Shown here one piece after another: positions 7,420 to 13,461 of a stretch of 14,111 bases of DNA (position 1 is its first letter; each line of letters opens with the position of its first letter). The translations under genes were made by a program, and so were the position numbers. The stretch spans positions 1-14,111 of the forward strand of contig JAHIVS010000680.1 in NCBI GenBank assembly GCA_018816605.1, given 5' to 3'. This DNA comes from Pseudomonadota bacterium. Its GTDB lineage: Bacteria; Desulfobacterota; Desulfobacteria; Desulfobacterales; Desulfobacteraceae. The notes under the pieces were generated by a model. The model worked only from the letters and a program-made list of their open reading frames with translations, made no database searches and was not told the origin of the DNA.

Positions 7420-8250
7420 ATGAAAAATCCGGCTATTATTTTGTTTTTTTCACTGATCATGGGGATTTTCTTTGTAGTTTCCACCAGCCAGGCAAAGGAT
7501 GAATCCCTTAAAATTATTCCGGTGATTGAATCTGTATCGGAAAATGCCATTGCGCTTGCCCAGAATGATGTGACCAAACAGGATTTGGCAACGCTCCAAG
7601 AAGACCCTCTTCTTGAAGACTTTGAAGACCCGATCGATGGGGAAAAAATGGTGGCAGATCCTCTCTATTATTTCAATTATGCCATGTACGCATTCAATGA
7701 TTTTCTTTATTTCTATGCACTAAAACCCCTTGCCCAGGGGTATAAATTTGTTACCCCCCCCCCCCTGCGGAACGGGGTCAATTATTTTTTTCATAATCTT
7801 CTGTTTCCCGTCAGATTTATCAACAATATTCTCCAGGGAAAACTGATACCGGCCTCGGATGAAGTGGGTATTTTTCTGGTTAACTCAACCGCGGGAATTC
7901 TGGGATTTAACCAGGTTGCCCAAAAGCATTTGAATATGAAAACCTCGGATGAAGACCTGGGCCAGACCCTTGGCGCCCTGTCCATCGGAAACGGGTTTTA
8001 CCTGGTATTGCCGGTATTGGGACCTTCAACTTTCCGGGATGTCCTAGGAAGGGCAGGGGACTGGTTTATTACCCCTGTCAATTATGTGGAACCCTGGGAG
8101 GTGAGCCTGGGTGTCAATTCCATTGATAGAATCAACAAAACCTCTTTCAGGATCGGGGATTATGAAGCTTTGAAAGAAGCCTCCCTGGATCCCTATGTGG
8201 CCGTCAGAAATGCCTACATTCAAAACAGAAACAGCCAAATTGCTCAATAG
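7420..8250 (+). CDS. mlaA: MlaA (VacJ)-family outer-membrane lipid-asymmetry protein without a lipobox
   Basis: This 276-residue protein starts after AAAGG and carries a cleavable signal peptide (hydrophobic residues 4-20, likely cut after STSQA at 25). The MlaA domain runs from about 80 to 270: DPLYYFNYAMYAFND, PPPLRNGVNYFFHNL, SDEVGIFLVNSTAGILGF, SDEDLGQTLGALSIGNGFY, LPVLGPSTFRD. MlaA removes misplaced phospholipids from the outer leaflet of the outer membrane. E. coli MlaA is a lipoprotein, but this product has no cysteine at all, so it cannot be lipidated and must associate with the membrane in another way. It lies 107 bp after mlaD; that gap shows no strong terminator, so co-transcription is likely. 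Codons 112-116 contain a C12 run. Confidence 0.93.
   Translation: MKNPAIILFFSLIMGIFFVVSTSQAKDESLKIIPVIESVSENAIALAQNDVTKQDLATLQEDPLLEDFEDPIDGEKMVADPLYYFNYAMYAFNDFLYFYALKPLAQGYKFVTPPPLRNGVNYFFHNLLFPVRFINNILQGKLIPASDEVGIFLVNSTAGILGFNQVAQKHLNMKTSDEDLGQTLGALSIGNGFYLVLPVLGPSTFRDVLGRAGDWFITPVNYVEPWEVSLGVNSIDRINKTSFRIGDYEALKEASLDPYVAVRNAYIQNRNSQIAQ
7754..7765 (+). repeat. Homopolymer run of 12 C inside mlaA
   Basis: Twelve consecutive C encode the end of Thr112, Pro113-115 and the first base of Leu116 of MlaA. A gain or loss of one C would shift the frame and remove most of the conserved domain. Such tracts are prone to polymerase slippage and also to sequencing error. As written the frame is intact. 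Confidence 0.95.
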
Positions 8251-8287
8251 TGCCCATGTCGGCTGAGTTGTGTCAGGAATTCCATCT

Positions 8288-9097
8288 CTATGAACCGAAC
8301 AGATCCGTTCTCCGGTTCGGCAGAAAATACCGCATTCTGTGGGATCTCACCCTGTTCAGGGCTGACAGGTCTAGGTCGACCATGTGAATGGTTTCTTTTG
8401 AATCAAGGCATTTGGAGACAATATTTCCATCCGGCCCGATCAACAGCGCCAGACCCGGAAAAACAAGTCCCCTGGTATTGTCTCCGGTCTGGTTCACGGC
8501 CGCAATAAAAATTCCGTTATCAAAGGCCCTGGCAGTTAAATGCCGCATCCATGACTGGTATTTTTCCAGGGAACTGCCCCTGGGCGATGCATGGGGGATA
8601 AACACAATATCGGCTCCTTGAACAGCCATGCGGGTGGATAGCTCAGGAAAGTGGGCATCATAGCAGAGCTGAATGCCGAAACGAACGGTTTTATGGGCAA
8701 AGAGACCGGCCGTGTTTCCCGGCGACAAATAGGATTTCTCATTGGGAGCCGTATGGATTTTTCGGTAGCTTTCCAGGGGCTTGAAGGGAGAAAAAACAAG
8801 ATGAGAGGCATATATGCGGCTATTGTCTGCCTTTTCTGCAATGCCGGCCAGAATGCAGATATCCAGTTGGTCGGCAGTTCCGGCCAGAGACTGAACCCAT
8901 GGCCCTGAAACAGGCGCTGCAATGGATGCAATCTTAGGACCTGTCATATATCCGGTCAGGTTCAATTCGGGAAAGACCACCATGTCTGCATTTTGCGAGG
9001 CTGCAGCGGAAACGGCCTTCAGACAGGCAGATAAATTTTTTTCAAATGCGCCCGGAATGCTCTTCTGAATGACAAGGGCAACCCGAAGCTGTTTCAT
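8288..9097 (-). CDS. Carbon-nitrogen hydrolase (nitrilase superfamily amidase), substrate unknown
   Basis: This 269-residue protein has the full nitrilase-superfamily catalytic set: Glu44 in VFPELNLTGY, Lys113 in YRKIHT and nucleophile Cys145 in LCYDAHFPE. A second conserved Glu120 lies in PNEKSYLSPG. The length is normal for a soluble cytoplasmic amidase that cleaves C-N bonds through a thioester intermediate. Candidate subfamilies are omega-amidase, N-carbamoylputrescine amidase or a deaminated-metabolite repair enzyme; the sequence does not let me choose. Its ATG overlaps the stop of ahbA in ATGA, so translation is coupled and a link to tetrapyrrole metabolism is possible but unproven. It converges on mlaA with a 37-bp gap. 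Confidence 0.88.
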   Translation of the reverse strand: MKQLRVALVIQKSIPGAFEKNLSACLKAVSAAASQNADMVVFPELNLTGYMTGPKIASIAAPVSGPWVQSLAGTADQLDICILAGIAEKADNSRIYASHLVFSPFKPLESYRKIHTAPNEKSYLSPGNTAGLFAHKTVRFGIQLCYDAHFPELSTRMAVQGADIVFIPHASPRGSSLEKYQSWMRHLTARAFDNGIFIAAVNQTGDNTRGLVFPGLALLIGPDGNIVSKCLDSKETIHMVDLDLSALNRVRSHRMRYFLPNRRTDLFGS

Positions 9098-9549
9098 ACT
9101 TTAAAATTGGCAGATATTTTAAAGACCCGTGTGGCCGGCAGGTTTAATATGGTTTTTACACCGGTTTTCCCGGAGATTTCTTCCAGGCTTTTTTTTATGA
9201 TGTCCACCGAAGGGGCAATGAAGGTGAACCAGATATTAAAATTATGATCCCGCCGGTAATTATGGGTAACCCCGGAATAGGAGTTGACCGTTTGGGTGAA
9301 CAGATCAATTTTGTCTTCTTCCACCATTGCAGCACAAAGGGTTGAATAATATCCGAGCCGGTCGGGACTGAAATTCCCGCCGATTCTCCGGATCAGCATT
9401 TTTTCTTTCATGGTGTTGACCCGAAGGAGAAGCTCATCTTCGGAAAGATCCAGTTTTTCCGCAATTTTTTGAAAAGGCCTTGGATCAATGGGAAAATCGA
9501 GCTGAATCGTATTGAGAATTTTTTTATTGGTTTCATCGAGTAGGGTCAT
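9094..9549 (-). CDS. ahbA: Siroheme decarboxylase alpha subunit (AhbA), Lrp/AsnC-like
   Basis: AhbA with AhbB removes two acetate carboxyls from siroheme to give 12,18-didecarboxysiroheme in the siroheme-dependent heme pathway of sulfate reducers and archaea; related Nir proteins act in heme d1 synthesis. The 151 residues contain an AsnC/Lrp-like helix-turn-helix (about 3-55) ending in RRIGGNF, then a RAM-like domain with VTHNYRRDHNFNIWFTF (94-110) and a C-terminal LPATRVFKI. The HNY...WFT segment favours AhbA over AhbB, which usually has a WPYN-type segment. The start at 9549 gives the best spacing (AGGGAG then 6 nt); ATG 9552 is also possible. No ahbB is visible next to it. Directly upstream is dsrC and a hairpin; downstream it overlaps the hydrolase. 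Confidence 0.85.
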   Translation of the reverse strand: MTLLDETNKKILNTIQLDFPIDPRPFQKIAEKLDLSEDELLLRVNTMKEKMLIRRIGGNFSPDRLGYYSTLCAAMVEEDKIDLFTQTVNSYSGVTHNYRRDHNFNIWFTFIAPSVDIIKKSLEEISGKTGVKTILNLPATRVFKISANFKV

Positions 9550-9572
9550 CATCAACTCCCTGGCAATATAAA

Positions 9573-9606
9573 ATAAAGGCTCTGCTTAAAAAAACAGAGC
9601 CTTTAT
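9573..9606 (-). terminator. Rho-independent terminator or attenuator between dsrC and ahbA
   Basis: A perfect 12-bp inverted repeat (ATAAAGGCTCTG / CAGAGCCTTTAT) encloses a 10-nt loop. On the minus strand it is followed by TTTATATT. It lies 29 bp after the dsrC stop and only 23 nt before the ahbA start, so it should end most dsrC transcripts and let some pass into ahbA. Confidence 0.75.
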
Positions 9607-9635
9607 AACCTAAAAAAAAATGGATACGTATTTAA

Positions 9636-9953
9636 CTATACACATCCGGTCGGTTTCGGAAGACCGGCCATTTTACATGCACCTTTACCAGGTCCTGAAG
9701 GAAACAATTCATAGATGTGTTTCAGTTTGAATTTTGTAAGCTTGGACAAAACACGAACCATGGGGGCAATACCGTTTTTTTCGTAATAGTCCTGAAGAAC
9801 TTTGATCAGCTGCCAATGTTCGTCAGACAGCTCGTCGATACCTTCCTGACTTTTTACATAGTCTACCCACTCATCACAATATGTATTGTAATCAAGAAGG
9901 AATCCGTCTTCATCTATGTCGAATGTTTTTCCATTAAACTCAATATTTGCCAT
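9636..9953 (-). CDS. dsrC: DsrC, sulfur-carrier protein of dissimilatory sulfite reduction
   Basis: DsrC carries sulfur from dissimilatory sulfite reductase (DsrAB) as a trisulfide, which is then reduced at the membrane DsrMKJOP complex. This 105-residue product has the standard length and starts after GGAGG with 9 nt spacing. The C-terminal arm is complete: CysA at 93 (GKGACKM) and CysB at penultimate position 104 (PTGCV), 11 residues apart as in functional DsrC and not as in TusE-like variants lacking CysA. The helical core includes GIAPMVRVLSK and LFPSGPGKG. It is flanked by its own promoter and a terminator and is therefore probably monocistronic. It lies next to the Hdr-type operon, whose disulfide substrate it could be (inference). 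Confidence 0.96.
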   Translation of the reverse strand: MANIEFNGKTFDIDEDGFLLDYNTYCDEWVDYVKSQEGIDELSDEHWQLIKVLQDYYEKNGIAPMVRVLSKLTKFKLKHIYELFPSGPGKGACKMAGLPKPTGCV

Positions 9954-9996
9954 TTAAAATTTCCTCCAGTAAAAAGTTTTATTATCTATCATGTTT

Positions 9997-10011
9997 AAGA
10001 CAATCTGTCTT
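9997..10011 (-). other. Small inverted repeat in the dsrC leader
   Basis: AAGACA and TGTCTT form a perfect 6-bp stem with a 3-nt loop, about 45 nt upstream of the dsrC start and downstream of the predicted transcription start. It may be an operator or a 5' stabilising hairpin for an abundant mRNA. No function is shown. Confidence 0.35.
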
Positions 10012-10044
10012 GGCTTCAATAGTCATATCGATAATTGAAAACTA

Positions 10045-10073
10045 AACATATCCCAGCATCGAATACTTGTCAA
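10045..10073 (-). promoter_or_regulatory. dsrC: Strong sigma-70-like promoter of dsrC
   Basis: On the minus strand a perfect TTGACA (10073-10068) is followed after 17 bp by TATGTT (10050-10045, 4 of 6 matches). The start of transcription would be near 10038, giving a leader of about 85 nt. It lies just after the terminator of the upstream operon, which fits independent high expression of dsrC. Confidence 0.65.
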
Positions 10074-10082
10074 CAAAGAATA

Positions 10083-10105
10083 AGGCAATTTTAAAAAAAT
10101 TGCCT
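10083..10105 (-). terminator. Rho-independent terminator of the hdr/flx-like operon
   Basis: AGGCAATTTT and AAAATTGCCT form a 10-bp stem around a 3-nt loop, 17 bp after the stop of the last gene. On the minus strand it is followed by TATTCTTTG. The AT-rich inner stem makes the exact loop uncertain, but the position is right for the end of the operon. Confidence 0.75.
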
Positions 10106-10122
10106 CCTTTAAATCGACAGAT

Positions 10123-10968
10123 TTAATATTCTTTGGGGGTAAGGTTAATTTCATCAAGAGTAAAGACCGGCCCATCTTTACACACCAGTTCTTTCCCGAT
10201 ATTACACCGTCCGCACATCCCGATACCGCACTTCATTCTGTTTTCAAGTGACATGATAATCTGATGGGATTTATACCCCAGTTTTGTAAGGGAAGGCTGG
10301 GTGAACTTTATCATAATGGGCGGTCCGCAGATGATGGCATAGGTATCTGCATCGGCCTGGGGTGCATTTTGTTCCACCACCTGGGGGACAAAGCCTTTAT
10401 GGTACTTCCAGGACGGATCATCCGTGCCGTCCACGGTGATGTGCATGTTGATGTCATCCCGTTTTTCCCATTCGAACAATTCCTCGCGATAGAGCAGCAT
10501 GCCGGGGGATCTGGCACCGTAGACCACATCAATGTTCTTGAATTTTGACCGGTTTGCAGGGTCCAGCATGTAAACAATGGAGGACCTCAGGGTGGTAAAG
10601 GCAAAGCCGCCGCCGATAATCACCACATTCTTATTCTCAAGCTTGTCCCAGGGATACCAGTTGCCCAGGGGACCCCGGAGTCCCATGATATCTCCCACCT
10701 TCATGTTGTGCAGATGGGAAGTGACCACGCCGGTTCTGAAAACCGTAAATTTTACAAATCCTTTTTCAACCGGGGATGAGGCAATACCAATGGGAATCTC
10801 GCCCACACCGGGAATGGAAAGTTCTGCAAATTGTCCGGCATGGTAGGCAAATTTTTCTTCATCCCCTTGATTGAGAAAAACAAATTTAAATGTTTTAAGG
10901 GATCTGTCTTCAGTTGCAATTTCAATATCATCAATGCGAACTGGATACGGCATATAGGGGTTTTCCAT
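10123..10968 (-). CDS. flxA: FlxA-like FAD/NAD(P)-binding oxidoreductase subunit with C-terminal 2Fe-2S site
   Basis: This 281-residue protein has the ferredoxin-NADP reductase/AsrB/HydG-type layout. The FAD domain covers about 1-105 (HAGQFAELSIPG; IGIASSP; RGPLGNW) and the NAD(P) domain about 113-240 (VVIIGGGFAF; VVYGARS; ICGPPIM). A PyrK-like 2Fe-2S site has Cys247, 252, 255 and 263 (spacing C-x4-C-x2-C-x7-C). In FlxABCD-HdrABC complexes this subunit is the NAD(H) entry or exit point. It starts at an ATG after AAAGGAG, 21 bp behind the FlxB-like gene, and is last in the operon. Anaerobic sulfite reductase subunit B (AsrB) is a close alternative, but no siroheme AsrC follows and the MvhD/HdrA neighbours favour the Flx role. 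Confidence 0.85.
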   Translation of the reverse strand: MENPYMPYPVRIDDIEIATEDRSLKTFKFVFLNQGDEEKFAYHAGQFAELSIPGVGEIPIGIASSPVEKGFVKFTVFRTGVVTSHLHNMKVGDIMGLRGPLGNWYPWDKLENKNVVIIGGGFAFTTLRSSIVYMLDPANRSKFKNIDVVYGARSPGMLLYREELFEWEKRDDINMHITVDGTDDPSWKYHKGFVPQVVEQNAPQADADTYAIICGPPIMIKFTQPSLTKLGYKSHQIIMSLENRMKCGIGMCGRCNIGKELVCKDGPVFTLDEINLTPKEY

Positions 10969-10989
10969 GTCTTTGGCTCCTTTTGTTCG

Positions 10990-12045
10990 CTAATCTTTTT
11001 TCTCATAAGTATTCATGGTATGGGCAACCTGCCGGATGTCGATGTTTACCGGACAACTCTTCACACAGCGCCCGCATCCGACACACATGATTCCCTGGTC
11101 GTATTTATCCAGAAAATATTTTAACTTGTGCATGAACCGCTGGCGGACGCGCTGAACCTTGGCTCCCCTGGGGTTGTGCCCCGTGGCATGCCGGGTAAAC
11201 AGCGGCGACATACAGGTATCCCAGTTTCTGAATCTTGCGGATTCCTTGAGCTTGGCCTCATCCTGGATATCAAAGCACCAGCAGGTGGGACACACATAGG
11301 TGCAGGTACCGCAATTAATGCAGGCGAATGCCACATCATCCCAAAAGGGTGCCTCATGGAGATCCAGAAGATTTTTTTCTTTCAGGTTCAACGTGTCCAC
11401 AGAAGTGGAAATGTTTTTTTCCGCTTCTTTTCTGAGGATATCAAACAAGGCCTGGCTCTCCTTGTCATCGGCCGGGGTATCAAATCCGCAGGCAGCGGCA
11501 TAGGCCTCACCTTTGGGGGTGATCACCTTGGCAAGATATTTGTCGTCAAGGTCTGCCAAAAGGATGTCCAGACCTTCTTCACAAAAGGGGCCGCAGCCCA
11601 CTGAAGTAGAAAAGTCAAAGGGTCCGGGCCGGGTTATGCCGAGTCCGATAAAGGTGGTGGCTTCATAGGCATCACACCAATAGGGATCCCGATACTCCTT
11701 GGTATCAAAGTTGAGTTTCACAAGACCAATGGCTTTGGCATCATAGGGCCGGATACCCAAAACCGCCCGGGGCGTATAATCGTTTTTTGCCCGTTTCATG
11801 ACATGGTGCTCTTCTACCGATTCGTTAAGGCTGGTCGTTAAAATAGTCTCAGTCTGGGGAAAAAGAACCGACTTTGCCGACAGGACCGACTCATGGTAGT
11901 CCATATCAGGAAGGACATTCGTATCCAGTTTTGTGATCTTGCACCCGTTTTTTTCATCTTTAACCGGGCCAAAAAGCTGATAGGTCTTTCTGGAGTTATC
12001 AATGCCTTTGGTCCAGTCTTTTTTATCAATTGTTATAAATTTCAT
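10990..12045 (-). CDS. FlxB/AsrA-like 4Fe-4S dicluster electron-transfer subunit
   Basis: This 351-residue protein belongs to the hydrogenase/sulfur reductase beta (AsrA, HydB-type) family. The N-terminal 230 residues carry the family body (GIRPYDAKAI near 97-106 and VGCGPFCEEGLD near 149-160). Two 4Fe-4S motifs follow: Cys242, 245, 248, 252 with extra Cys255 and 257 (CINCGTCTYVCPTCWC), and Cys321, 324, 327, 331 (CVGCGRCVKSCP). It would pass electrons between the FlxA flavoprotein and the other Fe-S subunits. The gene lies 16 bp after the FlxC-like gene, with AAAGGG before its ATG, and 21 bp before flxA. It is soluble, with no membrane segment. Assignment as FlxB is by context. Confidence 0.8.
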   Translation of the reverse strand: MKFITIDKKDWTKGIDNSRKTYQLFGPVKDEKNGCKITKLDTNVLPDMDYHESVLSAKSVLFPQTETILTTSLNESVEEHHVMKRAKNDYTPRAVLGIRPYDAKAIGLVKLNFDTKEYRDPYWCDAYEATTFIGLGITRPGPFDFSTSVGCGPFCEEGLDILLADLDDKYLAKVITPKGEAYAAACGFDTPADDKESQALFDILRKEAEKNISTSVDTLNLKEKNLLDLHEAPFWDDVAFACINCGTCTYVCPTCWCFDIQDEAKLKESARFRNWDTCMSPLFTRHATGHNPRGAKVQRVRQRFMHKLKYFLDKYDQGIMCVGCGRCVKSCPVNIDIRQVAHTMNTYEKKD

Positions 12046-12061
12046 TGTATGCCCTTTTTAT

Positions 12062-13009
12062 TTACTTGATAAAATCATCAGGATCCTGGGGACTATATGC
12101 ATCCAGAGGCGGCCGTTTGGAAATATCAAGGCCGGCTTCCCAGCCAAAAAGTTCCAAAGCGTCTTTGTTCAGCTTTCTGGTGAAATCCCTGACATTGATC
12201 CCCATGGGACAGGCCTCAACACAGGCACCGCAATCGGTGCACCGTCCCGCACAATGGAAAGCCCTTAAAAAATGAAAGGTATCCACATCTGTCTTGTTCT
12301 GTCCCTTTCCCACCCACTGGGGGCCGGCTTCGTCCACAAAACAAGTGGGACAATAGCAGATGGGGCAGGCATTCCTGCAGGCATAACACCGGATGCAATT
12401 TTGGGTCAGGCGTTGAAAATACTGCCAGCGCCCATCCACATCCATGGCTTCAATTTTATCTACATCGGGAAAGGCATTTTCAAGCACTTGTTCTTCCACA
12501 AGCTCTCCGGCCAGAACATCATAGAGCACCGGGTTTTTATGGGTGCACAGGAGACAGTTTTCCCTTAGGTACTCCTGTTTTTTTAACGTTTTTGTCTGTA
12601 ATGATGATGAGACGGTCAGGGTGCCGCCGTCTTCTGCAAATCCTGTGATCTCATCTTCAAAAAGGGCCGCAATTTTGAATTTGTCCACCATGCCGTTGCA
12701 GGGAACCCCGATAATATAAACCTGGTCCCTTTGAAGTTGATTTTCAACGATATGGGTAACAATATTTCTCGAATCGCAACCCTTGGCAATAATCGCAATT
12801 TTTCCTTTTTGTCTGGAAGCAAAATTGGCAAGGTTCAGTCCGCATGTTGAATTGAAAACAAGGTTGTCCACCCCTTGTTTGGTTCCAACGGAAATGGGAC
12901 TGGTTGCCATGGGAATGGTTCCTTGTGCAAAACCAATCACTTTTTCCACTTCCCCTCGCTCAAGGAGGTCAGCTGCAAGCTCCCTGATTTTCTGTATACA
13001 GGTATCCAT
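12062..13009 (-). CDS. FlxC-like / FrhB-type 4Fe-4S protein
   Basis: This 315-residue soluble protein has an N-terminal half resembling the F420 hydrogenase/dehydrogenase beta (FrhB/FdhB) family (KGCDSRNIVTHI at 77-88, GVPCNGMVDKF at 101-111, ENCLLCTHKNP at 150-160). A cysteine-dense 4Fe-4S region follows: Cys205, 208, 211, 215 plus 218, 220, 223, then Cys253, 257, 260, 263, 267 (CAGRCTDCGACVEACP). It lies between mvhD (13-bp gap) and the FlxB-like gene (16-bp gap), which places it in an Hdr-linked electron-transfer complex. A role in F420 chemistry is not implied by the fold alone. I call it FlxC-like by gene order and Fe-S content; the exact name is uncertain. Confidence 0.75.
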   Translation of the reverse strand: MDTCIQKIRELAADLLERGEVEKVIGFAQGTIPMATSPISVGTKQGVDNLVFNSTCGLNLANFASRQKGKIAIIAKGCDSRNIVTHIVENQLQRDQVYIIGVPCNGMVDKFKIAALFEDEITGFAEDGGTLTVSSSLQTKTLKKQEYLRENCLLCTHKNPVLYDVLAGELVEEQVLENAFPDVDKIEAMDVDGRWQYFQRLTQNCIRCYACRNACPICYCPTCFVDEAGPQWVGKGQNKTDVDTFHFLRAFHCAGRCTDCGACVEACPMGINVRDFTRKLNKDALELFGWEAGLDISKRPPLDAYSPQDPDDFIK

Positions 13010-13022
13010 AAAAATAACCTTT

Positions 13023-13445
13023 TTAATTATAGTCCTTTACAAATTTTTTATTGGGCCCCAGTGCTCTGACCTTCTCGGAAATTTCTTTGACCACATCCAC
13101 AAATTTTGTGGCTTCGGCCGAAGAAATCCAGGAAAAATGGACCCTGTCCCTTTCAACTCCCATGTGCTCCAGAAGGTTTCCCATTAAAGCAAATTTTCTG
13201 CGTGCATAATAATTACCATCCAGGTAATGACATTCACCGGGATGTCAACCGGACACCCAGACCGCATCAGCACCTTCCCTGAAAGCAGACAAAATAAATT
13301 TAGGACTCATCCTGCCGGAACAGGGGATGCGGATCACCCGGATGTCGGCCGGGTACTCCATCCTGCTGACCCCTGCAAGATCGGCGGCTCCGTATGAGCA
13401 CCAGTTGCAAAGAAAACTTACAATTTTTATATCTTTTTCAGCCAT
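13023..13445 (-). CDS. mvhD: MvhD/FlxD-family Fe-S subunit, selenocysteine-containing (in-frame TGA at 13245-13247)
   Basis: MvhD-type proteins hold a 2Fe-2S cluster and join an electron-donor module (hydrogenase or FlxABC) to HdrA. Translation from the ATG at 13445 (site AAAGGAG, good spacing) gives 66 residues with [15 protein letters not shown] (Cys13, Cys16) and PCSGRM (Cys42), then TGA as codon 67. Reading it as Sec gives [20 protein letters not shown], which matches the family motif GCHPGDCHY. The frame continues to TAA 13023-13025, 140 residues in total, the normal family length. Sec therefore replaces the first motif cysteine, and Cys72 is kept. Sec-containing VhuD is known from methanogens. 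The downstream hairpin at 13212-13228 supports recoding. A TGC-to-TGA sequencing error is the main alternative. Without recoding the gene would appear truncated and 221 bases of coding sequence would be missed. Confidence 0.9.
13212..13247 (-). promoter_or_regulatory. Bacterial SECIS-like element after the UGA codon
   Basis: A perfect 6-bp stem, ATTACC (13228-13223) with GGTAAT (13217-13212), closes a 5-nt loop TGGAT (13222-13218). The loop begins 22 nt after the UGA. This fits the general bacterial SECIS pattern: apical loop about 16-37 nt after UGA, with a G among the first two loop bases. A second possible stem pairs the UGA region itself (TGACAT 13247-13242 with ATGTCA 13233-13228); the two share one base and could stack or compete. 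Confidence 0.65.
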
Positions 13446-13461
13446 TATATCTCTATCTCCT

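Noticed and set aside
8292..8320. Inverted repeat GAACCG/CGGTTC (also CCGAAC/GTTCGG) near the mlaA-hydrolase junction, considered as a terminator
   Set aside because: It lies inside the hydrolase coding end, the two pairings exclude each other, the loop is 14-15 nt and no T-run follows on either strand.
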